Assembly: GCA_039028695.1 (NCBI GenBank)
Contig: JBCCHN010000054.1
Location: 1-30,043, forward strand
Length of the DNA: 30,043 nt
Reading direction: 5' to 3'
Origin: JANQKX01 sp039028695
GTDB lineage: Bacteria > Pseudomonadota > Alphaproteobacteria > Kiloniellales > Kiloniellaceae
Both the position numbers and the translations under genes were made by a program. This document shows positions 1 to 7,786 of this stretch, in pieces; positions within the stretch are counted from its first letter, which is position 1, and each line of letters starts with the position of its first letter. The notes beneath the pieces were generated by a model, which did no database searches, was not told the DNA's origin, and saw only the letters and a program-made list of their open reading frames with translations.

Positions 1-530
1 AGGCCGCCTTCGGTCTGGCCCGCCTCGGCCAGTTTATAAAGTCGTTCCTCTGCCGATTCGATGACGTCGCGGGCGCCCACATCGAGATCCTGCTCGAAGG
101 ACTCATTGACGACGTCCTCGCCCAGGCCGATGAGTTGGCGGCGAAGGTAGAGGTCGTGGATGGTCCGGCCGTAGTCGAAAGCGTTAATGATGGTCACAAA
201 AGTGGATTGCAGGGTCGCCAGGTACTTGGCTCCGCCGACTTCCGCTAATCCGTCTTCCCGGTCGAAAAGATTCTTAAGCTGAATGGCGTTGGCGATCTGT
301 CCACGTTCGATCAACTTGCCGCAGGCATCGAACAAGCGGGCATGTACCTGATCGGCGAAGTGCTCGCTGCGCAAAAAGTCCGACACCTTTTCGTAGGCCG
401 CATTGTTAGCCAAAATAGCGCCGAGCAAGGCCTGCTCAGCTTCAAAATTGACAGGGGGCTCGCGATAGGACGCAGCAGTTTCTTCAGCCTCCGTCAAAGG
501 GACGGCGGCGATGGGGGGGCCGTTTTCCAT
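1..530 (-). CDS. dnaB: Replicative DNA helicase DnaB, N-terminal part (cut by window edge)
   Basis: This is the hexameric helicase that unwinds the fork and recruits primase during chromosome replication. Only the first 176 codons lie in the window; the gene continues past position 1. I translated it by hand from an ATG at 530. After a poorly conserved leader of about 27 residues comes the DnaB N-terminal domain, with the family pattern VNFEAEQALLGAIL near residues 27-40, then HARLFDAC and the GGAKYLATLQ stretch. The sequence ends in the region leading to the linker helix, so the RecA-like ATPase domain with its Walker motifs is not visible. No strong Shine-Dalgarno precedes the ATG. In many bacteria dnaB lies close to rplI, as here, with cfa between them. 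The identification rests on the N-terminal domain only. Confidence 0.9.
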   Translation of the reverse strand, partial: MENGPPIAAVPLTEAEETAASYREPPVNFEAEQALLGAILANNAAYEKVSDFLRSEHFADQVHARLFDACGKLIERGQIANAIQLKNLFDREDGLAEVGGAKYLATLQSTFVTIINAFDYGRTIHDLYLRRQLIGLGEDVVNESFEQDLDVGARDVIESAEERLYKLAEAGQTEGG

Positions 531-670
531 GATGGAAACAAACTAACAGAAAAAAGCCGAGTCGCTCAGCATTGAACACCGTGGAAAAAGAGAAACACGG
601 GGATAACTATTTTTGCCCGGTGACAGGCAAAATTTAGGTGTGATCCAGGCGGGTTATTCAGCACCTTGGG

Positions 671-1906
671 TTATTCGGCGGCTTGAGTTGACCTTTGCGG
701 TTGCCGACGTCGCTCCCAGTCCACCATGTAGTCCCGCTTGAGGGGGACGGCATCTTGCTTCTTGGAAAGTTGGATTTGGAAGACCATTTGACCCGCAAAG
801 CGGAAGGTCAACTCACAGGACGACAGGTAAAAATCCCACATACGACAGAAGCGTTCGTCGTATAATTCGGCCACCTTATCCCGGTTGGCATAAAAGCGCA
901 GTCGCCAATTACGCAAGGTTTCCGCATAGTGATAGCGCAGGACTTCCACATCGGTGACATAAAGTCCTTCTTTTTCGATGGCTGCAAAGACCTCAGAAAG
1001 GGCTGGGATGTAGCCTCCGGGAAAGATGTATTTGACGATCCAGGGGTTCATGCCGCCCGGCGGCTCTGACCGGCCGATGGAATGGAGCACCATCACACCG
1101 TCGTCCGTCAAAAGCTCCTTGATCTTGCGGAAGAATTCCCGGTAGTGGGAACTGCCGACATGCTCGAACATGCCGACAGAAATGATGCGGTTGAAGCTGT
1201 CGGTTTCCAACCGGTAATCCTTGAGTTCGAATTTGACCCGGTCGCCCAGCCCGGCGGCCTCGGCCCGTTGGTTGCTTAACCCGTGTTGCTCGCTGGATAG
1301 GGTCAAGCCCTTGACCCGTGCACCGGACTCCTGAGCCAAATACATGCCAAGTCCGCCCCATCCTGATCCGATGTCCAAGATCTCCAGATCAGCCGTGTCC
1401 AACAGCATTTTGGAGGCCAAGTGGCGCTTCTTATCCGATTGAGCGGCTTCCAACTCCTGGTCGGGATCGTCAAAATAGGCGCAGGAGTACTGTCGGTCCT
1501 TATCCAGGAAAAGGTCATAGAGCTCGCCCGAGAGATCGTAGTGATGGGCGACGTTGCGGCGCGCCCGAGAGATGGGGTTAAATGACTTTAGGTGGCGCAG
1601 GAGATTGCTCGCCCTCTGGAAAATAGACCAAAAGGGGTGACCTTCCAGTTTTTCCAGGTTCTTGATGCAAAGCTCCAGCAACTCATAAAGGCTGCCCTTT
1701 TCAACAGTCATGCGGCCATCGGTATAGGCTTCGCCAAAAACCAACTTTGGATTAATAAAAAGTCCCAGTTCCAAAGTGCGATCCTGGAGGCAAATGGTGA
1801 TGGCCGGGCCGGTCTTATCACCGTACTCTCGTGATCGGCGTTGCGCGTCTATAACCGTCAGATCGCCTTCTTTAATGATGGCGCTGAACAACAGATGTGC
1901 CAGCAT
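671..1906 (-). CDS. cfa: Cyclopropane-fatty-acyl-phospholipid synthase
   Basis: This SAM-dependent enzyme adds a methylene bridge across the double bond of unsaturated acyl chains in membrane phospholipids, usually in stationary phase or under stress. The protein has 411 residues from the chosen start. It has an N-terminal lipid-binding region, the family motif HHYDLS near 121-126, YSCAYF near 140-145, the SAM-binding loop LDIGSGWGG at 177-185, and FEHVG at 247-251 in the active site. Length and motifs fit the Cfa/mycolic acid cyclopropane synthase family. An in-frame ATG lies 12 codons upstream at 1942, but the ATG at 1906 has an AGGGGAG ribosome site at the right distance, so I prefer it. 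It follows the rplI operon on the same strand but is separated from it by a strong terminator, so it probably has its own promoter in 1907-2047. I could not pick that promoter with confidence. Confidence 0.93.
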   Translation of the reverse strand: MLAHLLFSAIIKEGDLTVIDAQRRSREYGDKTGPAITICLQDRTLELGLFINPKLVFGEAYTDGRMTVEKGSLYELLELCIKNLEKLEGHPFWSIFQRASNLLRHLKSFNPISRARRNVAHHYDLSGELYDLFLDKDRQYSCAYFDDPDQELEAAQSDKKRHLASKMLLDTADLEILDIGSGWGGLGMYLAQESGARVKGLTLSSEQHGLSNQRAEAAGLGDRVKFELKDYRLETDSFNRIISVGMFEHVGSSHYREFFRKIKELLTDDGVMVLHSIGRSEPPGGMNPWIVKYIFPGGYIPALSEVFAAIEKEGLYVTDVEVLRYHYAETLRNWRLRFYANRDKVAELYDERFCRMWDFYLSSCELTFRFAGQMVFQIQLSKKQDAVPLKRDYMVDWERRRQPQRSTQAAE

Positions 1907-2047
1907 GATATTCTCCCCTAACATGCTGAAATGGGCACACAAAACGTGTGTAGACCCCGCTTTTTTCGGGTGTCATGATTTTATTTTGTAAAAACTAGCC
2001 AAGACCGGGGGCGTTTGTCTAGAGCCTGAAAAAATGCGGCTTTAATC

Positions 2048-2083
2048 AAAAAAATGGCGCGCCCGAGAGTAGGCGCGCCATTT
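2048..2083 (-). terminator. Intrinsic terminator of the rpsF-rpsR-rplI operon
   Basis: A perfect 12-bp inverted repeat (AAATGGCGCGCC at 2052-2063, GGCGCGCCATTT at 2072-2083) has an 8-nt loop. On the minus strand it is followed by seven T residues (2048-2054, sharing three positions with the stem). It sits 28 nt after the rplI stop codon and before cfa. This is a textbook rho-independent terminator. Confidence 0.93.
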
Positions 2084-2111
2084 GGTGGTACAGAATTGCC
2101 CAATACAAGCT

Positions 2112-2762
2112 TTATGCGGTGGTTTCCTCAGTCGCTTCCGAGGCCTGTCCATCACCGTTATCGGCACCATCCGCGGCTTCACCGGTATCGGCTTGGTGTT
2201 CTTCGGCCTCAACAGTCTCGACAATCGATTCCAGTTCGGCCTCAACGGCTTCTTCCGCCTCGCGAAGCTCTTCAGCGGAAACCATCCGGCCGGTTTTGGC
2301 TTGCGTTTGTGCCTCGTCATCGGATCGCGCCACATTTGCCATGATGCTAACCGACACCTCAGGATGTAGGGTCACCCTCACGGAATGAAGTCCAAGGGTC
2401 TTAATGACGTTGTCCAAGCTGATTTGGCGCCGTTCAACGGTTACGCCGTTGGCCGTGACTGATTCAGCTAGATCGCGTGCATTAACGGAACCGTATAGCT
2501 GCCCGCTCTCACCCGCTTGCCGGATGAGGACAACAGACATGCCGTCCAGTTTCTCCGCCACGGCTTCCGCATCTTTGCGTCGTTCCAGGTTTTGCGCCTC
2601 AAGCTGAGCCCGCTGTCCCTCGAAAACTGCGAGATTCTGCTTGGTGGCCCGCATCGCCTTTTTTTGCGGCAGCAGGTAATTACGCGCATAACCGGGTCGC
2701 ACGGAGACCACATCCCCCATCTGTCCCAGTTTTTCAATGCGCTCCATCAAAATAATTTCCAT
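2112..2762 (-). CDS. rplI: 50S ribosomal protein bL9 with long acidic tail
   Basis: bL9 binds 23S rRNA near the L1 stalk and helps maintain translational fidelity. The protein has 216 residues. The N-terminal domain starts MEIILMERIEKLG and has the conserved PGYARNYLLP near 23-32; a long connecting helix and the C-terminal RNA-binding domain follow to about residue 150. Residues 150-216 form an acidic, Ala/Glu-rich extension, making the protein clearly longer than the roughly 150 residues usual for the family. Two ATG codons are adjacent (2765 and 2762). The second lies about 5 nt from the AGGAGG ribosome site and matches the family N-terminus, so I use it. It is the last gene of the ribosomal operon, 116 nt after rpsR, and that gap can fold into a stem next to the ribosome site. 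Confidence 0.96.
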   Translation of the reverse strand: MEIILMERIEKLGQMGDVVSVRPGYARNYLLPQKKAMRATKQNLAVFEGQRAQLEAQNLERRKDAEAVAEKLDGMSVVLIRQAGESGQLYGSVNARDLAESVTANGVTVERRQISLDNVIKTLGLHSVRVTLHPEVSVSIMANVARSDDEAQTQAKTGRMVSAEELREAEEAVEAELESIVETVEAEEHQADTGEAADGADNGDGQASEATEETTA

Positions 2763-2776
2763 CATGTCCTCCTTCT

Positions 2777-2831
2777 CCAGCCTGTGCCGCGCGATGGCAT
2801 CTCTTGCGCTCAGGGTTCGCGACCAGGCTGG
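2777..2831 (-). other. Predicted long-range stem between rpsR and rplI
   Basis: CCAGCCTG (2777-2784) and CAGGCTGG (2824-2831) are perfect 8-bp complements, and inside them two CGCG blocks can also pair. In the transcript the 3' arm ends only a few nucleotides before the rplI ribosome site AGGAGG. There is no U-run, so it does not look like a terminator. A role in rplI translation or mRNA processing is inference. Confidence 0.4.
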
Positions 2832-2878
2832 GAGAGCTGCAATTCTTCAATTGACCAAGCCGTTAAATGACCACGCGC

Positions 2879-3136
2879 TTATTTAACCACATAGGGTAAC
2901 AAGGCCAATGCGCGGGCCCGCTTGATGGCTCGCGCCAACTCGCGCTGCTTTTTGGCCGATACGGCAGTGATCCGGCTGGGGACAATCTTACCCCGTTCGG
3001 AGATATAGCGCTGCAGCATGCGCACGTCTTTGTAGTCTATTTTCGGGGCATTGGCGCCGGAAAAAGGGCAGCTCTTGCGGCGACGGAAGAAAGGGCGGCG
3101 GCCGCCGCTTCCTTGGTTGACGATTTTAACGGTCAT
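2879..3136 (-). CDS. rpsR: 30S ribosomal protein bS18
   Basis: bS18 sits on the platform of the small subunit as a heterodimer with bS6. The 85-residue protein shows the family features: a basic N-terminus with FFRRRKSCPFSG near 16-27, then IDYKDVRMLQRYISERGKIVPSRIT and a C-terminal KRARALALLPYV. The length is normal. Its ATG (3136) overlaps the rpsF stop by 4 nt in an ATGA arrangement, so translation is probably coupled to rpsF, keeping the two partners at equal dose. A GAGGGAG ribosome site lies within the rpsF end. The family member is certain. Confidence 0.97.
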   Translation of the reverse strand: MTVKIVNQGSGGRRPFFRRRKSCPFSGANAPKIDYKDVRMLQRYISERGKIVPSRITAVSAKKQRELARAIKRARALALLPYVVK

Positions 3137-3621
3137 TCGCTTGCTCCCTCGCTCGCATTTGCACTCGCATTGGCACTCCCGTTCGCACTGGCAGTTTCGC
3201 TGGGGGCTCCAGGCGCCCGGTCGCCAGAAGGACGGTCGCCAGAAGGCCGGTCCATCGGCGGACGGCCAGGCCTGCGGCCGCCGCGATCATCGCGACCGCC
3301 GCGGTTTTGCATCATCACGGATGGGCCGGTGGGCAAAACTTCCGTGCGGATCGTCATATAACGGACCACATCGTCGCTGATACGCATGTTCCGTTCCACT
3401 TCCTGGATTGCGTCCGACGGGGCATCCAGATTTAACAGGACATAGTGCCCTTTCCGGTTTTTCTTGATGCGGTGCGCCAGGGTGCGAAGACCCCAGTACT
3501 CTTTGGAGGCAACCGAGCCGCCATTGTCTTCGATAATTTTGGTGAAGTCGTCCGTTAAGCCGTCAACTTGGGCGGCGGTAACGTCTTGGCGTGCGATAAA
3601 AACGCACTCGTAATAGGCCAT
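3133..3621 (-). CDS. rpsF: 30S ribosomal protein bS6 with repetitive tail
   Basis: bS6 pairs with bS18 on the 30S platform. The 162-residue protein begins MAYYECVFIARQD. The ferredoxin-like core runs to about residue 100 and includes the typical EYWGLRTLAHRIKKNRKGHYVLLN. From about 105 on it is a low-complexity tail: an Arg/Gly/Asp/Pro-rich part containing a PSGDR tandem pair, then an Ala/Ser/Asn-rich end. The tandem pair is encoded by a 15-bp direct repeat at 3219-3248. The core is the standard length and the tail is extra. A clear AAGGAG ribosome site lies 8 nt before the ATG. It is the first gene of the operon, with a good promoter about 175 nt upstream and hence a long leader. Confidence 0.96.
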   Translation of the reverse strand: MAYYECVFIARQDVTAAQVDGLTDDFTKIIEDNGGSVASKEYWGLRTLAHRIKKNRKGHYVLLNLDAPSDAIQEVERNMRISDDVVRYMTIRTEVLPTGPSVMMQNRGGRDDRGGRRPGRPPMDRPSGDRPSGDRAPGAPSETASANGSANASANASEGASE

Positions 3622-4120
3622 CGTCGTGCTCCTTATGGCTATTAACGGGCCGGGGCTAGCGAGCAGGCGGTTTCAAGTATTCGCCCTCTTGAGCCGATCG
3701 ACCCTAGCCGACCATCCGAAAAGGCGCCCATCAGACGCAAATTCACTTGGCCGGCAAGGAGTTATGAAATTTCGCCCCATGGGACGAAGCCGCGGAATAT
3801 ACACAAATGCCTTGGGTGTGCAAGGAAAATGGCCCGATGAACAGTTGACATTTAACAGGGGGCGCTGGGGGTGAAATCTAGTCAACAGATTTTGATCGTT
3901 AGATATTCAAAAAGACAATGGCAATAGCTGCTTAAAGATTTTTATTAATTTTCTTTCTTCGGTTTTTGTAACGCCGGGTCTGGGTTGGTTCCCGGCGGGC
4001 GCGGCAAAAATGTCCAGCGATCCGCTTCGAAAAGCGGCGAGACCTGGGGGAGGGCCCATTTACAAGGCCGGCAGGGACGGCTATTCCACCTTAGTCTTTT
4101 GAGATATTAGAGGGGCTTTT
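3622..4120. other. Divergent intergenic region rpsF / fabD
   Basis: This 499-bp stretch has no gene I can support. It carries the rpsF promoter and leader on the minus strand. On the fabD side it has an AT-rich patch at about 3930-3970, an inverted repeat (CGCCGGG 3972-3978 with CCCGGCG 3991-3997) and a tight hairpin (CCGCTT 4022-4027, loop CGAA, AAGCGG 4032-4037). Neither repeat is followed by a T-run on either strand, so they are not convincing terminators. A TTGACA at 3845-3850 on the plus strand lacks a good -10 box. The fabD promoter must lie here but I could not fix it. Confidence 0.5.
3796..3823 (-). promoter_or_regulatory. Sigma-70 type promoter for the rpsF operon
   Basis: On the minus strand TTGCAC (3818-3823) is followed after 16 nt by TATATT (3796-3801). 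Both boxes are close to consensus. Transcription would start near 3789, giving a leader of about 170 nt before rpsF. Confidence 0.6.
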
Positions 4121-5062
4121 ATGAAACGCGCGTTCGTATTTCCCGGACAGGGTTCGCAGGCGGTCGGTATGGGCAAGGAACTGGCTGAGACCTTTCCCGA
4201 AGCGCGAGCGTTGTTCCAAGAGGTCGACGATGCATTGGATCAATCCTTGTCCCGGCTTATGTTCGAGGGGCCGGAAGATCAACTCACCCTCACCGAAAAC
4301 GCCCAGCCTGCCTTGATGGCGGTGTCTCTGGCGGTGGTTCGCACACTTCAGGTCCAGGGGGGCTTCTCCCTATCCGAAAAAGCGGACTTTGTGGCGGGTC
4401 ATTCCTTGGGTGAATACAGCGCCCTGGCGGCGGCAGGCGGCTTAGAAGTGGCCGACGCGGCCCGGTTGTTGAAAAAACGCGGCCAAGCCATGCAACAAGC
4501 GGTGCCGGTGGGCGAGGGGGCCATGGCGGCTCTGATGGGCTTGGAGTTGGCTGATGCAAGTGCTGTGGCCGAGGAAGCCGCTCAGTCGCAAGTCTGTTCG
4601 GCGGCCAATGATAATGCACCGGGCCAAGTCGTGGTTAGCGGCCATAAAGCGGCCGTGGAACGGGCCATCGACATTGCCAAGGAGCGAGGGGCCAAGCGGG
4701 CCGTCTTGCTTCCTGTTTCCGCACCCTTTCATTGTGCTCTGATGGCGCCGGCCGCCGATGTCATGGCCGAGGCCTTGGCCTCGGTATCCTTGCGGGCACC
4801 GTCCGTGCCACTCATTGCTAATGTTACCGCGAGCCCACTAAGCGATCCTGAAGCCATACGAGATCGCCTGGTGGAACAGGTGACTGGTGTGGTGAGATGG
4901 CGCGAGTCGGTGTTGTTTTTGCGGGATCAGGGCGTTGGCGCCTTTGTGGAACTGGGATCCGGAAAGGTCCTTAGTGGCCTTGTTCGGCGCATTGACCGGG
5001 ATCTGCAGATTGCTAACGCTGGGACGACGGCTGAGCTTGAGGCCTTGTTGGCCAGCCTTTGA
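4121..5062 (+). CDS. fabD: Malonyl-CoA:ACP transacylase
   Basis: FabD moves malonyl groups from CoA to acyl carrier protein, supplying the extender unit of type II fatty acid synthesis. The 313-residue protein opens with FVFPGQGSQ near 5-13. The nucleophile motif GHSLGEYSAL gives Ser95, and the catalytic His204 lies in VSAPFHCALM. Length and motif spacing are normal. An AGAGGGG ribosome site lies a few nt before the ATG. It is the first gene of the cluster fabD-fabG-acpP-fabF-mltG. I see no sign of damage or transfer. Confidence 0.97.
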   Translation: MKRAFVFPGQGSQAVGMGKELAETFPEARALFQEVDDALDQSLSRLMFEGPEDQLTLTENAQPALMAVSLAVVRTLQVQGGFSLSEKADFVAGHSLGEYSALAAAGGLEVADAARLLKKRGQAMQQAVPVGEGAMAALMGLELADASAVAEEAAQSQVCSAANDNAPGQVVVSGHKAAVERAIDIAKERGAKRAVLLPVSAPFHCALMAPAADVMAEALASVSLRAPSVPLIANVTASPLSDPEAIRDRLVEQVTGVVRWRESVLFLRDQGVGAFVELGSGKVLSGLVRRIDRDLQIANAGTTAELEALLASL

Positions 5063-5186
5063 CAATCCTGGTAAGGCTTTTATCCTGACGCCCAGCGCCT
5101 AGGAAAGAGTGGGCGAAAGAATTAAAGGAGTGGCTTAAGCTGGCGTGCGTCCTAAAATCGGCGCTCGTGTCCTGAGGGGGAAAATA

Positions 5187-5924
5187 ATGTTCGATTTATC
5201 TGGTAAAGCCGCATTGGTGACCGGTGCGTCGGGTGGCATCGGCGGTGCCATCGCGCGAGCCTTGCATGCTCAGGGAGCGTCTGTGGGCCTCAGCGGCACA
5301 CGGGTCGAGGCCTTGGAGGCCTTGGCCGGCGAATTGGGTGAAGGCACGGCGGTTCTGCCCTGCAATCTTGCCGATGGAGAGGCCTGCGCTGCCTTGCCCG
5401 GCCAGGCCGAAGCAGCCCTTGGGTCCTTGGACATCTTGATCAATAATGCCGGCCTTACTCGCGATAACCTGGCGTTGCGCTTGAAAGACGAGGATTGGGA
5501 GGCGGTATTGCAGGTCAATCTGGCCTCTGCTTTTCGGCTGAGTAAAGGGGCCATCAAGGGCATGATGAAACGGCGCTGGGGTCGGATTATTGGCATAACA
5601 TCCATCGTTGGGGTAACCGGCAACCCGGGCCAGGCCAACTATGCCGCATCAAAAGCCGGTATGATCGGTATGTCCAAATCCTTGGCCCAGGAAGTCGCTA
5701 GTCGCGGCATTACGGTGAACTGCGTGGCTCCCGGGTTTATCTCGTCAGCCATGACGGATGCTTTAGGGGAGGCTCAGCACGAAAAGTTGCTCTCGGCGAT
5801 CCCCGCGGGCCGCATGGGTGAGGCGGCCGAAATCGCCGCGGCCTGTGTCTACCTTTCGAGTACGGAAGCAGCCTATGTGACCGGCCAGACCTTGCATGTG
5901 AATGGCGGGATGGCCATGATATAA
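5187..5924 (+). CDS. fabG: 3-oxoacyl-ACP reductase
   Basis: FabG reduces 3-oxoacyl-ACP with NADPH in the elongation cycle. From the ATG at 5187 the protein has 245 residues, the usual FabG length. It has the SDR cofactor motif TGASGGIG at 12-19, NNAG at 86-89, and the catalytic set Asn111, Ser139, Tyr152 and Lys156. The C-terminal pattern VTGQTLHVNGGMAM is typical of FabG. A longer reading from a GTG at 5145 would add 14 non-conserved residues; the GAGGGGG ribosome site just before 5187 decides for the ATG. It lies 124 nt after fabD on the same strand. Confidence 0.96.
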   Translation: MFDLSGKAALVTGASGGIGGAIARALHAQGASVGLSGTRVEALEALAGELGEGTAVLPCNLADGEACAALPGQAEAALGSLDILINNAGLTRDNLALRLKDEDWEAVLQVNLASAFRLSKGAIKGMMKRRWGRIIGITSIVGVTGNPGQANYAASKAGMIGMSKSLAQEVASRGITVNCVAPGFISSAMTDALGEAQHEKLLSAIPAGRMGEAAEIAAACVYLSSTEAAYVTGQTLHVNGGMAMI

Positions 5925-6147
5925 CCTCGCAAAGGGCAATGGAGCCAGGGAGTCGAGCTTTCCATGGTCTCAAGGGCCTGATCGGGGCGTCTTTTCTTTG
6001 ACAAGTTTTCTGTGACAAGGACATCTTTTGTATGATAAGAGGCGGCGCCTTTTGAGAATATGGGCATAGATTTTCTTGTCATGACCGTGCGTTCCGTCTA
6101 GCGCTGACGGATTCCCTAAGCTACAGGTAAATTGAGGGCTAAAAGTA
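5925..6147 (+). promoter_or_regulatory. fabG-acpP intergenic region, candidate acpP promoter region
   Basis: A 223-nt gap separates fabG and acpP, large for one operon. It holds a TTGACA at 5998-6003 and a TATGAT at 6031-6036, but these are 27 nt apart and cannot form one promoter. A TTGTCA lies at 6076-6081 without a good -10 box. Acyl carrier protein is usually made in large excess, so an extra promoter here would make sense, but I cannot place it exactly. Confidence 0.3.
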
Positions 6148-6384
6148 ATGAGCAACGATATCGCAGATCGGGTTAAGAAAATTGTCGTTGAACATCTTGG
6201 TGTGGAGGATGACAAAGTCACTGAATCCGCCAGTTTCATCGATGATTTGGGGGCAGACAGCTTGGATACGGTTGAGCTGGTGATGGCCTTTGAGGAAGAG
6301 TTCGGCTGCGAAATTCCAGACGATGCCGCGGAAAAGATCGTAACCGTCAAAGACGCGGTGGATTTCATTCAAGATAACGCGTAA
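6148..6384 (+). CDS. acpP: Acyl carrier protein
   Basis: This small acidic carrier holds growing acyl chains as thioesters on a 4'-phosphopantetheine arm. The 78-residue protein has the attachment motif GADSLD with Ser38 as the modified residue, flanked by the usual four-helix pattern (DRVKKIVVEHLGV at the start, DDLGADSLDTVELVMAFEEEF in the middle). It lies between fabG and fabF as in most bacteria. Length, acidity and motif fit the family exactly. Confidence 0.98.
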   Translation: MSNDIADRVKKIVVEHLGVEDDKVTESASFIDDLGADSLDTVELVMAFEEEFGCEIPDDAAEKIVTVKDAVDFIQDNA

Positions 6385-6395
6385 CGGGACTTTAA

Positions 6396-6423
6396 GTGCG
6401 ACCGTCGAAATGTTCGGCCGCAC
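6396..6423 (+). other. Intercistronic hairpin between acpP and fabF
   Basis: GTGCG (6396-6400) pairs with CGCAC (6419-6423), and inside a single mismatch CCG (6402-6404) pairs with CGG (6415-6417), leaving a 10-nt loop. No T-run follows, so it is more likely an RNA-stabilising or processing element than a full terminator. It begins 12 nt after the acpP stop. Confidence 0.4.
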
Positions 6424-6458
6424 ATGACGTTATGCGCGTATTAGGTTGAAAGTTTGCC

Positions 6459-7733
6459 ATGAGACGAGTCGTGGTCACCGGGCTTGGCTTGGTCACTCCG
6501 CTGGGATGTGGGGTGGATCATGTTTGGAGTCGCTTGATCAATGCCGAATCCGGCATCGACAAAATTAAATCCTGCGATGTTTCCGATTTGCCGTCGCGGA
6601 TAGGCGGTGAGGTACCCTTGGGACCGACCGCGGACGGACTTTACAGCCCGGACGATTTTGTGTTGCCGAAGGAGCAGCGCAAGATGGATGACTTTATCGT
6701 CAAGGCCATCACGGCAGCCTCCGAAGCGGTCGAGGACTCCGGTTGGAAACCCGATGGGGAAGAAGACCTCTTCCGCACTGGTGTGATGATCGGCTCAGGC
6801 ATCGGCGGTTTGAAATGGATATCCCAAGGCGAACGTCAGCTGCACGATAAAGGACCGCGCCGGGTTTCTCCCTTTTTCATCCCCGCAGCCTTGATTAATT
6901 TGGCCTCGGGCCATGTCTCTATCCGCTACGGCTTTAGGGGGCCGAACCATGCGGTGGTAACGGCTTGTTCGACAGGGGCCCACGCCATCGGCGATGCGGC
7001 GCGCCTGATTGCCCTGGAAGACGCGGACGTGATGGTGGCCGGCGGCGCGGAAGCTGCTATTTCCCGCCTTGGCCTGTCCGGATTTGCGGCGGCTCGCGCC
7101 CTGTCCACATCCTTTAACGAGGAGCCGACGCGGGCATCACGGCCCTGGGACAAAGATCGGGACGGCTTTGTCATGGGCGAAGGCGCCGGGGTGGTGGTGC
7201 TCGAAGAACTTGAGCATGCCAAGCGCCGGGGCGCCAAAATCTATGCCGAGGTCATCGGCTATGGCATGTCTGGTGATGCCCATCATATTACGGCGCCGGC
7301 ACCCGATGGCAGCGGTGGTTTTCGCTCCATGCAGGCGGCCATGAAGCGTGCCAAAATTGAGCCTGCTGAGATTGATTACATCAATGCTCATGGAACCTCG
7401 ACCCCCTTGGGCGACGAGATCGAGCTTGGCTCGGTTAAGCGGCTTTTTGGCGATCATGCCAAGAGTCTGTCCATGTCTTCCACCAAATCGGCGATTGGTC
7501 ACCTTCTTGGTGCGGCCGGTGCTGTCGAGGCCATTTTCTCCATTTTGTCCATCCAGAACAACGTGGTGCCGCCGACTCTTAACCTGGATAATCCATCGGA
7601 TGGCTGCGGCGACATGGACCTGGTGCCCCATCAGGCCAAGGAACGTAAAGTCAAAGCGGCCTTATCCAATTCCTTCGGGTTTGGCGGGACCAATGCGAGC
7701 TTGGTTCTGGTCGATCACGAGGCCCGCGCTTAA
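6459..7733 (+). CDS. fabF: 3-oxoacyl-ACP synthase II
   Basis: This condensing enzyme extends acyl-ACP by two carbons using malonyl-ACP. The 424-residue thiolase-fold protein begins MRRVVVTGLGLVTPLG. The catalytic triad is visible: Cys170 in VTACSTGAH, His311 in NAHGTSTPLGD and His348 in KSAIGHLLGAAG, with Lys343 just before. The C-terminal NSFGFGGTNASLV is also conserved. Length is slightly above the family norm of about 412. It follows acpP by 74 nt. The ribosome site is weak. FabF rather than FabB is supported by the overall pattern and the position after acpP. Confidence 0.97.
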   Translation: MRRVVVTGLGLVTPLGCGVDHVWSRLINAESGIDKIKSCDVSDLPSRIGGEVPLGPTADGLYSPDDFVLPKEQRKMDDFIVKAITAASEAVEDSGWKPDGEEDLFRTGVMIGSGIGGLKWISQGERQLHDKGPRRVSPFFIPAALINLASGHVSIRYGFRGPNHAVVTACSTGAHAIGDAARLIALEDADVMVAGGAEAAISRLGLSGFAAARALSTSFNEEPTRASRPWDKDRDGFVMGEGAGVVVLEELEHAKRRGAKIYAEVIGYGMSGDAHHITAPAPDGSGGFRSMQAAMKRAKIEPAEIDYINAHGTSTPLGDEIELGSVKRLFGDHAKSLSMSSTKSAIGHLLGAAGAVEAIFSILSIQNNVVPPTLNLDNPSDGCGDMDLVPHQAKERKVKAALSNSFGFGGTNASLVLVDHEARA

Positions 7734-7786
7734 GGCAAGAAAAGCCTTACCGTCTGATGGGGGCTTGGCTGATGGGGTCTTGGTGA

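Noticed and set aside
611..632. Hairpin TTTTGCC/GGCAAAA downstream of cfa
   Set aside because: A 7-bp stem with A-rich rather than T-rich sequence after it on the cfa strand; not a convincing terminator.
3845..3850. TTGACA upstream of fabD
   Set aside because: No acceptable -10 box lies 15-19 nt downstream.
5998..6036. TTGACA and TATGAT as an acpP promoter
   Set aside because: The boxes are 27 nt apart, too far for one sigma-70 promoter.
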